Shown here piece after piece: positions 1-9,917 of a DNA stretch of 64,000 bases; the stretch's first letter is position 1, and the number at the start of each line of letters is the position of its first letter. The notes under the pieces were generated by a model. It searched no databases and had not been told where the DNA came from. It worked only from the letters and a program-made list of their open reading frames with translations. A program made the translations under genes and the position numbers. The DNA is from an uncultured Ruminiclostridium sp. (GTDB taxonomy: Bacteria > Bacillota > Clostridia > Oscillospirales > Ruminococcaceae): NCBI GenBank assembly GCA_947630175.1, contig CANRGJ010000007.1:62001-126000 (forward strand), read 5' to 3'.

Positions 1-1663
1 TCAGATACGGTATGAGCCTTTCTGCGATTATCTGCCACGTCTGGTAAGGTCTGCCTGAAAATGCGCTCCAGTAACGCCTTGCGTTGGTAACTCTGCCGTC
101 CTCACTTTCATAGGTGCTGCGCTCGGCGGCGTCAGCGACGGCAAGCAAGCAGCCGTAAAGATAGCTGCGGTCGGTTTCGTTAGGGTCGTAAGCCATAGCT
201 GTGATTCCATCCTTTCGGTCAATATTATATTTTCGTATCATACCGCAGGCAGTCTCCACCACCTTGCGGTGATTATATTCCTTATTATAGGCAAGAGGAG
301 CTGACGCCTTGCGATACAGCGCCCTCACTATATCCACAGGCAGCGGCTTTCCCTCGGTTATGCAGGGGATAAGGCGAAGTACGGTGCTTTTCAGCACATC
401 GTCCTTGCATTCTAACTCCTTTGCGACCTCCGTACCGAAAGCGCAGTTGCAAATATCATAAACGCTGAAAGAGTTGTACACGTTTGCATTATGCTTTTTG
501 TAACACCTCAGGCAGGCGGTATCCCTGTGCCAGTTTTCGATATTTCGCAGAAAATCCGAGCCTGCAAGCTCATCATAAAGCACCACTGACATTCTTCCCT
601 TGGTTGCAGCGTCAACGCCCAATATCATAACGCCTGTATCCGCTTTCATCTTTTCCTTGTAACCGAATATCATTTTTTTCAACATTTTCTGATAGATGGA
701 CTTTGTATCTGGCAGAGTGGAAAAATCCTTCATCAGCATTCCAAGTATGTCTTTAGCATCATGCTTATCATCAATGGGAAACGCCTCACATCTTATATCA
801 GGCAGCTCCTGCAGATCGCTCGCCCACACGACAAGCGCCATTGAGCCAAAATACATATCCTGTTTTTTTATCAGCCATTTCAGCGCATTGTGCATTTTAT
901 AGGAAAAGTCGCTGCTTATCGATACTGCTTCATTTGAATTTATAAATCTTCCCTTGAAATTAAATCCGTCAGAGTCGTTTGCAGAGATCAGCTTTGCGTT
1001 AGCGGAAGTTTTAAGGATATTTTTTGCATGGTTCGTAGTTATCGGCAGATATTGTCCGGTTGCATAGCATAGCTGTTTTTGTACGGCCTGCCCGTTTATC
1101 CAAGAAATGAAACAATTGTACAGCTCGTTATCCTTCCACGTTCTGCTTTCCCTTTGAAAATCGGTGTAATTTATACGAAAACGTACAAATTGTTTTTCCA
1201 TTTTTTGTATATTTACTCTGCCGTTAGCACAACTGCTCAGAATATCTTCGCAAAGGCATTCCTTGGAAAGATAAGCATATACGGCGGCAAATGCAGGGTG
1301 TACTTCTCTCAGCGTTTCAAGCTGGCTGATGTATTTTTTGAAACAGGAATTGTAAAACGGTTTATCCCCACTGCCGTCAGGCGAATAATCGCCTGCAAGG
1401 TATTTTATCTGATCTGCAAGCGGGTGAGGCTGAAATTTTTTGCTTGACCTGCCCGCCGATGTGTCTGTAACGGGAAAGATCGTGTTTTCCCCCTCGTCCT
1501 TACTTAAAAATCTTGCGTTTACAAAATCTCCTTTTTCTGTGATAGTCACTTCAATTTTTGCAGTGGTCATTGAATGAAAGACGGGCATAAGCACTATCCC
1601 GTCCTCAAACTCTCTGCCGCACTGCGCTTCATACACACGGTAAAGCTCATTCGCCCAGCTCAT
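1..1663 (-). CDS. cas8c: Type I-C CRISPR-associated protein Cas8c/Csd1 (3' end outside the window)
   Basis: Not in the ORF track because it has no stop inside the window. Read by hand from ATG at 1663: MSWANELYRVYEAQCGREFEDGIVLMPVFHSMTTAKIEVTITEKGDFVNARFLSKDEGENTIFPVTDTSAGRSS..., with ...NETDRSYLYGCLLAVADAAERSTYESEDGRVTNARRYWSAFSGRPYQTWQIIAERLIPYL near the edge. Overlaps the cas5 stop; order cas3-cas5-cas8c is typical of I-C. Confidence 0.9.
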   Translation of the reverse strand, partial: MSWANELYRVYEAQCGREFEDGIVLMPVFHSMTTAKIEVTITEKGDFVNARFLSKDEGENTIFPVTDTSAGRSSKKFQPHPLADQIKYLAGDYSPDGSGDKPFYNSCFKKYISQLETLREVHPAFAAVYAYLSKECLCEDILSSCANGRVNIQKMEKQFVRFRINYTDFQRESRTWKDNELYNCFISWINGQAVQKQLCYATGQYLPITTNHAKNILKTSANAKLISANDSDGFNFKGRFINSNEAVSISSDFSYKMHNALKWLIKKQDMYFGSMALVVWASDLQELPDIRCEAFPIDDKHDAKDILGMLMKDFSTLPDTKSIYQKMLKKMIFGYKEKMKADTGVMILGVDAATKGRMSVVLYDELAGSDFLRNIENWHRDTACLRCYKKHNANVYNSFSVYDICNCAFGTEVAKELECKDDVLKSTVLRLIPCITEGKPLPVDIVRALYRKASAPLAYNKEYNHRKVVETACGMIRKYNIDRKDGITAMAYDPNETDRSYLYGCLLAVADAAERSTYESEDGRVTNARRYWSAFSGRPYQTWQIIAERLIPYL

Positions 1664-2399
1664 CAGCGTCACCTCCCGTCAGATGAACCAGCTCGTCCTC
1701 CTCCGTTCCGGAGAAGTTGCCAAGCTCTTTTCCGAAAGGCTTTATTCCCATTTTATGAATATGCCGCTTTATTGTACATTCCTCAGGTCTGGGAAATTCG
1801 ATAACGCCCTTTTTCATAACAGGCTGAAAAAATCTCACCGTCATAAAGCCCTTGTCGTCCTCAAGAACAGCCTCGTCCGCATAGGTTATCCCGTGATACA
1901 TAAGACTGAACGGCATTTCCTCAATGTTGTCGTAATAGCCTTCTCCTTCTCCGAACACGCAAGGCTCCGCATATCCCTGACATTCTCTCGTGCCGAGAAA
2001 GACGTCCCGCCTGCCGCCTCGTTCTATCATACGCTTTGCTATGGCAAGGTGTTTTTTCTCGTTTCTGTCCTGCTTCAGCTCAGGTCTGTTCATATTCCAT
2101 TCGAAATGAGCCTGAACCTGATAGCGGACGTCCTCAAGATAGGTGTAGTAAGCAAGGTCTTTGTCTTTGCTGCTGTATTTTATTGGCCGCATACCCTTGC
2201 GCACAGTCCTTATGGGATTCATTATCCTCACCTTGTCTATGTACCAGATCAACGTGGGTTTAAAGTAGATGCTTTGAAGAGCGCCTTTCAGCGCCTCATA
2301 GGTCGGTATCATATAGGTGCATTTTTCACCTCCCGCCCTGGTGAGAACGTCGCTGAAAAGTGCAAACGGTCCACTCAACGAAAAATCCACGGTGTTCAT
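1647..2399 (-). CDS. cas5c: Type I-C CRISPR-associated protein Cas5 (Cas5d/Cas5c)
   Basis: 250 aa; N-terminal MNTVDFSLSGPFALFSDVLTRAGGEKCTYMIPTYEALKGALQSIYFKPTLIW; RECQGYAEPCVFGEGEGYYD; position between cas3 and cas8c. Confidence 0.92.
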   Translation of the reverse strand: MNTVDFSLSGPFALFSDVLTRAGGEKCTYMIPTYEALKGALQSIYFKPTLIWYIDKVRIMNPIRTVRKGMRPIKYSSKDKDLAYYTYLEDVRYQVQAHFEWNMNRPELKQDRNEKKHLAIAKRMIERGGRRDVFLGTRECQGYAEPCVFGEGEGYYDNIEEMPFSLMYHGITYADEAVLEDDKGFMTVRFFQPVMKKGVIEFPRPEECTIKRHIHKMGIKPFGKELGNFSGTEEDELVHLTGGDADELGE

Positions 2400-2412
2400 A
2401 ACATCACTCCTT

Positions 2413-4773
2413 TCATAATATCAGCGTTTCACGTTCCTCTGCGTCGGCAGAAAGTCCGTGCTCCGCATTATAGTACCTTTTGTCGGCGGCCAGCGCCCCG
2501 CATTCAAGCTGAATCAGCCCCTTTTCCTCCTCCAGCCTTTTCAGTGTGGAGGAATAAACGTTCACCGTATATTTCTGCGCCTTTCTCAGCAGGGAAACCG
2601 CTTTGTCAGGTGAACATTCTCCGTTCAGCTCTGTTATTATCTCCTCAGCTTCGCCGTTGTAGGGAACGATAACACCCTGCGTGTTGCTGTCGATAACGTC
2701 AAACAGCCCTCCCGCAGTCCTGAACGCCTGCCCGCAGAACATAAGCGCCTTGTTGCCGCAAATACTGTATCTTTCCTTATCAAGCGACAGCATATCCAGC
2801 AGATTGTCTCCCCTTACGGGATAACACAGCTTTTCCTTATTTTCGCCGTACAGCTTGCTGAAATAATCCCTCATCACCTCAGCGCCCTGAAGGTCCGTTT
2901 CACCTTTGCTGTCAAAACCGTACAGCATTTCCGTTGAAATATCCTGCGCATTGGCTATCTCAGGCAGATATTTCAGCGCCTCGTCCTTTATTTTTATCAG
3001 ATAAACGGGACAAACTCCGCCAAAATCCCCGTTGCGGTTGCACCGTCCCGCCGCCTGAGCCGCATTGTCCATTCCCGCCAGAGAACGCACCACACAGCCG
3101 AAGGAAATATCCACTCCCGCCTCGATAAGCTGGGTCGTGACGCAGATAACCTTTTTCTTCAGCAGACTGCGCAGCGTTTCGATTGTGTCTCTTCTGTGCT
3201 GAGGGCACATATTTGTGCTGAGATGGATCACCTGCGCCTCGGTATTTTCCTTTATCAGCTTATAAAGCTGCAAAGCGGCAGCTTTTGTGTTCACCACCAT
3301 AAGCAGGCTGCCGTGTTCTCTTTGCTTTTCAATGCAGAACTCTGCCGTTTCTTCGTATGTATAACCGCCTTTTTTGTCGTTCAGCGGGATAATTCGGGTG
3401 CGTCTGAACGCCTCGAAGTCCTCCGCGGTATCTCCCGTCATACTTGGATTTTCGTCCTGTATCAGCGGGTGCGCTTTCATCAACTCAAACGGCGGCTGGG
3501 TCGCCGAGCAAAGCACGATTGTGCTGTTACAGCAATACGCAAGAAAATTCATCGCCAAATTGAATAAATAAACGCATTTCAGCGGTATCGATTGCACCTC
3601 GTCTATGATTATGACAGAGTTTGCCAGTCTGTGCATACGCCTTACCGCCGAGGACTTTCCCGAAAACAAAGCGTTGAAAAACTGTACCATTGTGGTAGCG
3701 ATAACAGGGCTGTCCCACTTTTCCGTCCTCAGCTCATATTCGTCCAGCTCCTCCGCATTTTCCGCCTTTTCAGCGAGCATATCGGAGTGATGCTCCAGAA
3801 ATGCGTCGTCCCCTGCGACAGAGCGTATCTCGTCGCTGTTTTGCTCCAATATTGAAAGATAGGGAGCAATGTAAATTATCTTGTCCGCTTTTCCTTTTCG
3901 GCAGTATTCAACGGCAAATCTCAGAGAGGAAAGCGTTTTTCCTCCTCCCGTGGGAACTACCAGCCTGCAAATTTTCACATCGTTCTCCGCAAAATCCTTG
4001 CACCTTTCGGAAATGCTCTTTCTCCTAGCATAAATAGGACCGTCGTCGTTCTCTTTCTCTAGGTTTTTAAGCTTTTCCTCCATACGAATATGCATCTCTT
4101 CCCAAAGCGCCTTTGTGTCAAAATACCTTTCCGTATCAACGCCTGACATAAAGTCAGCAGTATCGGTGCGGTCAGCGTCTGTCAGCAGGGAAGTGAGCAG
4201 TCTTTCCCACATTCCCATATAAAAAGCCATAGCTTGATACATTCTGTTTTTGTCGGAATATTCCGCTTTTCCCGCTGCGTTTGCTGCTTTTTCAGTAAGC
4301 GCCCTATATTCCTTTTCAGCCTCTTTTAAGTCGTCCTCACAGCACGATAGCAGGGAACACTTTCCAGCATTTAGAAGTATCTCATCATATCTTTCGTTTT
4401 TTGCGGTGCGCTTGCTGTAATAATCCTCCCCGTCCTCGTCTATCCAGTCGTGTAGCCCGTGATGCGATAAGACCGCCCTTCCGACAAAAGCGGCGGTATC
4501 TTTTAACAGCTTATCATCTCCCGCAAGCCCCGACAAATATTTTGCGCCTGCAAAGCAGTGGTCTATATCTCCTCTCTTTGCCGATGACCTGCCCCGTATA
4601 TAGCTGTCAAAAGCCTCCGTCAGCTTTCCCATATCGTGCAGCTTACCTGCCGTCCTTGCCAGCGCTTTCATTCCCACGGCAGCCGCATATTGCTCCGCCA
4701 GCCTTGCAGTGCTGAGACAGTGCTCCTCTACCGACTGCTCCTTTTCATCTGTGGGACGTATGTGTGCGACCAT
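2413..4773 (-). CDS. cas3: CRISPR-associated helicase/nuclease Cas3 (HD + DExH)
   Basis: 786 aa; HD motif (KLHDMGKL), Walker A VVPTGGGKTLSSLRFA, DEVQ box, helicase C-terminal motif QAAGRCNRNG. Confidence 0.95.
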   Translation of the reverse strand: MVAHIRPTDEKEQSVEEHCLSTARLAEQYAAAVGMKALARTAGKLHDMGKLTEAFDSYIRGRSSAKRGDIDHCFAGAKYLSGLAGDDKLLKDTAAFVGRAVLSHHGLHDWIDEDGEDYYSKRTAKNERYDEILLNAGKCSLLSCCEDDLKEAEKEYRALTEKAANAAGKAEYSDKNRMYQAMAFYMGMWERLLTSLLTDADRTDTADFMSGVDTERYFDTKALWEEMHIRMEEKLKNLEKENDDGPIYARRKSISERCKDFAENDVKICRLVVPTGGGKTLSSLRFAVEYCRKGKADKIIYIAPYLSILEQNSDEIRSVAGDDAFLEHHSDMLAEKAENAEELDEYELRTEKWDSPVIATTMVQFFNALFSGKSSAVRRMHRLANSVIIIDEVQSIPLKCVYLFNLAMNFLAYCCNSTIVLCSATQPPFELMKAHPLIQDENPSMTGDTAEDFEAFRRTRIIPLNDKKGGYTYEETAEFCIEKQREHGSLLMVVNTKAAALQLYKLIKENTEAQVIHLSTNMCPQHRRDTIETLRSLLKKKVICVTTQLIEAGVDISFGCVVRSLAGMDNAAQAAGRCNRNGDFGGVCPVYLIKIKDEALKYLPEIANAQDISTEMLYGFDSKGETDLQGAEVMRDYFSKLYGENKEKLCYPVRGDNLLDMLSLDKERYSICGNKALMFCGQAFRTAGGLFDVIDSNTQGVIVPYNGEAEEIITELNGECSPDKAVSLLRKAQKYTVNVYSSTLKRLEEEKGLIQLECGALAADKRYYNAEHGLSADAEERETLIL

Positions 4774-4863
4774 ATGAATCTCCCTCTTGCCGAAAGATAA
4801 ATTTTATTCCGAATTTATTATACACCCCCGCATTCCTTTGTCAATACCAAATCACGCAAAAAC

Positions 4864-4906
4864 GCGGTATCTGTACTGTTTATGACAGCGATACCGCAAT
4901 TTTTTA
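4864..4906 (+). terminator. Hairpin followed by T-run
   Basis: gcggtatctgt...acagcgataccgc followed by aatttttt. Confidence 0.5.
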
Positions 4907-4922
4907 AATTGTATTCATTTAC

Positions 4923-4953
4923 AAAAAAATGCCCCATATCGGGGACATTTTTT
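4923..4953 (-). terminator. Hairpin with U-tract (minus strand) or bidirectional
   Basis: atgccccatatcggggacatttttt; minus strand reads ATGTCCCCGATATGGGGCATTTTTTT. Confidence 0.5.
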
Positions 4954-5107
4954 CGTATATTTTATTCTTTCTGAGTTTGACCTCATTTTTCAGAACAACA
5001 GTCACTCCGCCTTATCACACCCCGCCCCAATATGCACAACAACATTATCCTTTATCCGAAACCCAACGCCTTTGAAACAACTCCCTTCCTCCTCGAAATG
5101 ACGAACA

Positions 5108-5134
5108 AAAAAGGCGGTTTAAATAAACCGCCCT
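5108..5134 (-). terminator. Rho-independent terminator of pnp
   Basis: Minus strand GGGCGGTTTATTTAAACCGCC followed by TTTTTT, just after the pnp stop. Confidence 0.85.
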
Positions 5135-5140
5135 TTATTT

Positions 5141-7273
5141 TTATTCACCCTGCTCCGCTTTTTCCTTGCGTTTTCTTTCGATATCCGCAAGAGCCTCTTT
5201 TCTTGAAAGACCTATCTTGCCCTGCTGGTCGATCTTGATTATCTTAACGATTATCTCATCGCCAACGTTGCAAACGTCCTCCACCTTTTCAACGCGTCTG
5301 TTTTCCAACTCGGAAATGTGTACCATTCCCTCCTTGCCGGGAGCAAACTCAACGAACGCGCCGAAGCCTGTAACTCTCACTACCTTGCCCTTGTAGATAG
5401 AGCCTATCTCAGGCACCATAACGATAGCGTTTATCATATCCACGCAGTCCTTGGACTTCTGATCGTCCAGACCGCAGATGAACACGTTTCCGTCGTCGTC
5501 AATGTCAATCTTTACCTCGTAATCGGCGCACAGCTTCTGTATAACCTTTCCGCCCGTGCCGATAACTTCTCTTATCTTGTCAACAGGCACCTTCATTGAG
5601 ATCATCTTGGGCGCCCACTTGTTGACAGTGGGACGAGGTTCGGGAATAGCCTTCAGGATTATCTCGTCAAGTATATAATCACGGGCTTTATGCGTTTTTG
5701 CAAAAGCGTCCTTTATTATTTCGGGAGTAAGACCGTCTATCTTCAGATCCATCTGGATTGCAGTGATACCCTTGTGAGTGCCGCCCACCTTAAAGTCCAT
5801 ATCCCCGAAGAAGTCCTCAAGACCCTGAATGTCCACCATAGTCATCCAGCGGTCGCCCTCGGTGATAAGTCCACAGGAAATACCTGCAACAGGCGCCTTT
5901 ATGGGAACGCCCGCGTCCATCAGCGAAAGCGTTGAGCCGCAGATAGAAGCCTGGGAAGTAGAGCCGTTGGAGGAAAGCACCTCAGATACAAGCCTTATTG
6001 CGTAAGGAAATTCCTCAACAGAGGGAATAACAGGCTCCAAGGCTCTCTGTGCCAGTGCACCGTGACCTATCTCACGGCGTCCGGGACCTCTGCTGGGCTT
6101 TGTCTCGCCAACGGAGTAGGAGGGGAAGTTGTAGTGGTGCATATAACGCTTGAACTCCTCATCGTCCAACCCGTCCAGCTTCTGAGCGTCGCTGACAGGA
6201 CCTAGGGTAGTTATTGTAAGCACCTGCGTCTGACCTCTTGTGAAAAGACCTGAGCCGTGAACGCGGGGCAGAAGTCCCACCTCTGCGGCAAGCGGTCTCA
6301 TCTGGTCCATTCCTCTGCCGTCAACGCGCTTCTGCTCGTCCAGAAGCCAGCGGCGAACGATTACCTTCTGCAATTTGTAAATGCACTCGTCTATCATAGG
6401 GATCTGTTCAGGCCACGCCTCGTCATATTCTGCGTGTATCTCGTCCTTGATAGGCTGGAGCCTTGCCTCACGAACGTTTTTGTCGTCGGTATCAAGAGCA
6501 AATTTCACCTTGTCGGTGTATTTTGCCTTTATCTCCTCGAACAGATCGTGGTCAACGTCCATTGATTCAAAGGTGAACTTGGGCTTTCCAATCTCGTCCT
6601 TAATGCTGTTTATGAAAGGAATGAGGGAGCGCACTATCTCCTCGTGACCCTTCATTATAGCGTCAAGCATAGTGTCGTCGTCCACCTCGTTTGCTCCCGC
6701 CTCTATCATAACGACTTTCTTTTCGCTGGAAGCAACGGTGAGCTGAAGATCGGACTTTGCTCTCTGCTCAGCGTCGGGCATAAGGATTATCTCTCCGTCC
6801 ACAAGTCCCACAGAAATGCCGCCGATAGGACCGTTCCAGGGAATATCCGAAATTGAAACTGCAATAGACGCGCCTATCATAGCGATTATCTCAGGCTGCG
6901 TGTCAGGATCAACTGCAAGCACAGTCATAACTATGGAAACGTCATTCCTCATATCCTTGGGGAACAGGGGGCGCATAGGGCGGTCAACTACACGGGAGGC
7001 AAGAATGGCCTTCTCGCTGGGCCTGCCCTCTCTCTTAAGAAAACTGCCGGGGATCTTGCCCACAGAATAGAGCTTTTCCTCATAGTCAACGGACAGTGGG
7101 AAGAAGTCTACTCCCTCACGGGGCTTTTCGCTGGCGGTCACGTTTACCATAACGACAGATTCGCCGTAGCGCACCCAGCACGAGCCGTTGGCGAGCCCGC
7201 AGGTCTTTCCCGTTTCAACGGTCAGCTCTCTGCCTGCAAACGTGGTCTTGAAAACCTTGTAATTTTCAAACAT
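5141..7273 (-). CDS. pnp: Polyribonucleotide nucleotidyltransferase
   Basis: 710 aa, two RNase PH-like repeats, C-terminal KH (IREVIGTGGKVIQKLCADYEVKIDIDDDG) and S1 (GSIYKGKVVRVTGFGAFVEFAPGKEGMVHISEL) domains; rpsO-pnp order. Confidence 0.98.
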   Translation of the reverse strand: MFENYKVFKTTFAGRELTVETGKTCGLANGSCWVRYGESVVMVNVTASEKPREGVDFFPLSVDYEEKLYSVGKIPGSFLKREGRPSEKAILASRVVDRPMRPLFPKDMRNDVSIVMTVLAVDPDTQPEIIAMIGASIAVSISDIPWNGPIGGISVGLVDGEIILMPDAEQRAKSDLQLTVASSEKKVVMIEAGANEVDDDTMLDAIMKGHEEIVRSLIPFINSIKDEIGKPKFTFESMDVDHDLFEEIKAKYTDKVKFALDTDDKNVREARLQPIKDEIHAEYDEAWPEQIPMIDECIYKLQKVIVRRWLLDEQKRVDGRGMDQMRPLAAEVGLLPRVHGSGLFTRGQTQVLTITTLGPVSDAQKLDGLDDEEFKRYMHHYNFPSYSVGETKPSRGPGRREIGHGALAQRALEPVIPSVEEFPYAIRLVSEVLSSNGSTSQASICGSTLSLMDAGVPIKAPVAGISCGLITEGDRWMTMVDIQGLEDFFGDMDFKVGGTHKGITAIQMDLKIDGLTPEIIKDAFAKTHKARDYILDEIILKAIPEPRPTVNKWAPKMISMKVPVDKIREVIGTGGKVIQKLCADYEVKIDIDDDGNVFICGLDDQKSKDCVDMINAIVMVPEIGSIYKGKVVRVTGFGAFVEFAPGKEGMVHISELENRRVEKVEDVCNVGDEIIVKIIKIDQQGKIGLSRKEALADIERKRKEKAEQGE

Positions 7274-7290
7274 CTTTTTTCTCCTTTTCC

Positions 7291-7435
7291 TTGAGGAAAG
7301 GCGGCTGACTCCTTAAAAGTGTCAACAAATTTCAACCCGCAAGGGCGGCGGCGTTGATGAAACCGAAAATGCAGTTACAGCGGTTTCGGGCTGAAATTTG
7401 TGTACACTTTTTTAGGAACAGACAGCCTTCCTCAA
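7291..7435 (-). repeat. Long near-perfect inverted repeat (~49-nt arms) in the rpsO-pnp intergenic region
   Basis: Left arm ttgaggaaaggcggctgactccttaaaagtgtcaacaaatttcaacccg versus reverse complement of the right arm ttgaggaaggctgtctgttcctaaaaaagtgtacacaaatttcagcccg. Confidence 0.9.
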
Positions 7436-7485
7436 AATTTTATTTTAGGGGAATATCTCTGAAATAAAATTCCGAAATATACCCA

Positions 7486-7513
7486 AAAAGGGCAGAACGC
7501 CTGTTCTGCCCTT
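7486..7513 (-). terminator. rpsO-downstream hairpin
   Basis: aagggcagaac-gcct-gttctgccctt, 11-bp perfect stem; T-run on the minus strand. Confidence 0.7.
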
Positions 7514-7524
7514 CGGCAACAAAT

Positions 7525-7791
7525 TTACTTGCGGATACCCAGCTTTGCGATAACTGCACGGTAACGCTCGATGTCCTTTTTCTGCAAATAGTTGAGCAGG
7601 TTGCGTCTGTGACCTACCATCTTGTGCAGACCACGGCGTGAATGGTGATCCTTGGGGTGAGTCTTCAGATGCTCGGTAAGGTCGGAAATTCTCTTTGTGA
7701 GAATTGCGATCTGGACTTCAGGAGAACCCGTGTCGTTTTCGTGCGTGCGGTTCGCTTCAATGATAGCGGTCTTTTCTTCTTTCAGTAACAT
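7525..7791 (-). CDS. rpsO: 30S ribosomal protein S15
   Basis: 88 aa; [48 protein letters not shown]. Confidence 0.98.
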   Translation of the reverse strand: MLLKEEKTAIIEANRTHENDTGSPEVQIAILTKRISDLTEHLKTHPKDHHSRRGLHKMVGHRRNLLNYLQKKDIERYRAVIAKLGIRK

Positions 7792-7980
7792 TTTTTACAC
7801 CTCATTTAAATTATTTCCATGCACTCAGCCAAGGGAAAAGGTGCTTCCCCAAAGGGCTTGCTCCGCAAAGCCGAGGGCAGGTTGTTTCTGCTGTTTTGAA
7901 CAGCAGGTATATTGTATCACAAAATTTCCCCCCTGTCAAGAGAAATTTTGTGAGAACAAAACCGAAAAACGCTTTATCCT

Positions 7981-8637
7981 TTAAAATACATCGGCACGAT
8001 ACGGATTTTTGAACACAAATACCTGCTCTCCCTGCGGATTTGACTCGGTATATACTATCTCAGCTTCCCCTAAAAGCCGCCGCACTTCCGCTTCGCCATA
8101 TGGGTGGAATATCATTCCGCAGCGTCTCCCTGACGTGTAAAGTATACTGCCGTCGTCAAGCATCTCGTGCGCCATTGACATATCCTCATCGTCCGCCCCG
8201 TCAAATGACGCCATTATAATACCGTTGGGTTTCGTTATGCGGCAAAGCTCCGCAAGAGCTTTTTTTGCGTCTGATACGCTCATATGATCCAGTACCGAGT
8301 TTGCAATAACTCCGTCAAAAAAAGCGTTCGGATATCCCGTAGACAAAATATCGGCGAACTTTACGTTCGAGCCGTCAAAGCCGTAATGCTCCAGTCCCAC
8401 ACGTGTAAATTCCGCCGCAGAGGGAGAAACGTCAAAGCTGTAAACCTCAAACCCGTTGGAGGCGAGAGCGACAGAATACGCTCCGTAACCGCAGGCGGCG
8501 TCGCATACACGCACAGCGCCGAAGTCCCTGAAAATATCAATAACGTTCGACTTCAGCCCGCAGAAACGTTCAAGATACGAAAGCAGCGTATCACCGTCCT
8601 CACTGGACCACAGCTTTTCCCACAATTCACCGTTCAC
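7981..8637 (-). CDS. Class I SAM-dependent methyltransferase
   Basis: SAM motif I VRVCDAACGYGAYSVALASNG, then FDGVIANSVLDHM. Confidence 0.85.
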   Translation of the reverse strand: MNGELWEKLWSSEDGDTLLSYLERFCGLKSNVIDIFRDFGAVRVCDAACGYGAYSVALASNGFEVYSFDVSPSAAEFTRVGLEHYGFDGSNVKFADILSTGYPNAFFDGVIANSVLDHMSVSDAKKALAELCRITKPNGIIMASFDGADDEDMSMAHEMLDDGSILYTSGRRCGMIFHPYGEAEVRRLLGEAEIVYTESNPQGEQVFVFKNPYRADVF

Positions 8638-8662
8638 AACATCACCTCAAGCCGTCCGAAAA

Positions 8663-9904
8663 TCACTTATGCGCGTCCCTCGACTCCATAATTCTTTCCA
8701 ACATCTCAGGGAACAAAAACTGATAGCTCAACCTGTCATAGAAGGATTTCTGCGTGTCCCAGATAACGGGGCACAGACCTGCGTCATACATCGCCTCGGT
8801 AGCGGTGCACATAAAGTTTACTATCTGTTCCTCAGTCTTATTTTTCTGTGCAACGCCGTATTCTCCCACGATAACGGGAACGCCGTTGTCAATAAAACGC
8901 TCCTTGAGCATATTCATATACTTGTTCAGCTCTTCAATATCCTTTTCATCGCCCCATGTAGCTTTTGCCTTGCCCCAGCTTGCGTCCTCCTCCAGTATGC
9001 AGAAGGTGGAGGGAGTGTAGTAATGTACCGACACGGCGCAGTGATCTGCGGGATCGTCAGGCATTTGGAACATTTCGTCACAGGTCAGGTCAACGTCCGT
9101 ATTATATCCCGCTATCAGCAGGTGACGCTTTTCATTGTTCCCGCCCGACTTTCTCACAATGTCAACGAAAGTCTGATTTATCTCGTTCAGCAGACCGTAG
9201 GAATCCGCTTTCCCGTCTGTACTTCCGCTGTACCTGTTCCATAGACTGTCCCAGCCGCCCTCTTCGTTGAGGGACTCGAACATCAGCTTGTCGCCGTAAT
9301 CCTTGAACGCCTCGGAAAGCTGTTCCCAGATACGGGTGTATTTTTTCATACACTCCTCTTTTTCGGTGGGGAAGTTAGCGAACCAGCCGTTGTCCCAGTG
9401 TATGTTCACGATAGCGTACATACCGCTGTTCAGCGTCCAGTCGACTATCTCCGTCACTCTGGCAAGATATTCCTCGCTGATAGTGTAATCCTCTGCTATC
9501 ATATTCGACCATGCCACAGGTATTCTCAGCACGCCGAACCCAAGCTCCGCATAGCCCTGTATCACCTTTTCCGTGATTATGGGACTGCCCCAGGCGGTCT
9601 CATAGGCTCTCACCCCGCCGTCAGGATTTATCCAGTTGCCGCAGGACTCCATCGTGTTCCCCAGATTTATTCCCTGACCCATATCGTGGACCAGCTCCAT
9701 AGTTGTCATATCTCTTATTTCAGTCAGCCCCGCAGGCTCTGCGGGCATTTCTTCCGAGGAAGAAGATGATGAAGAGGAGGAAGAACTCTGAGAATTATCC
9801 GAAACGTCCCCTCCGCCCTGCTGACCGTCGTTACAGCCGCACAGCAGGACTGAAACGCTGAGCGACAGCGCCGTTAAAATACTTATAAGTCTTGTCTTTT
9901 TCAT
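8663..9904 (-). CDS. GH5-family endoglucanase-like lipoprotein
   Basis: Lipobox LLCGC, poly-Ser linker, GINLGNTME...AWGSPIITEKVIQGYAELGFGVLRIPVAW; catalytic-type FESLNEEGGW and VIVGEYG. Confidence 0.88.
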   Translation of the reverse strand: MKKTRLISILTALSLSVSVLLCGCNDGQQGGGDVSDNSQSSSSSSSSSSSEEMPAEPAGLTEIRDMTTMELVHDMGQGINLGNTMESCGNWINPDGGVRAYETAWGSPIITEKVIQGYAELGFGVLRIPVAWSNMIAEDYTISEEYLARVTEIVDWTLNSGMYAIVNIHWDNGWFANFPTEKEECMKKYTRIWEQLSEAFKDYGDKLMFESLNEEGGWDSLWNRYSGSTDGKADSYGLLNEINQTFVDIVRKSGGNNEKRHLLIAGYNTDVDLTCDEMFQMPDDPADHCAVSVHYYTPSTFCILEEDASWGKAKATWGDEKDIEELNKYMNMLKERFIDNGVPVIVGEYGVAQKNKTEEQIVNFMCTATEAMYDAGLCPVIWDTQKSFYDRLSYQFLFPEMLERIMESRDAHK

Positions 9905-9917
9905 TTTATCACCTTTC

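Noticed and set aside
1683-2672. 329-aa plus-strand ORF opposite cas5/cas3
   Set aside because: Antisense to clear Cas proteins; typical antisense-ORF composition.
4774-5107. Search for CRISPR repeats next to cas3
   Set aside because: Only terminator-like hairpins present; no regularly spaced repeats.
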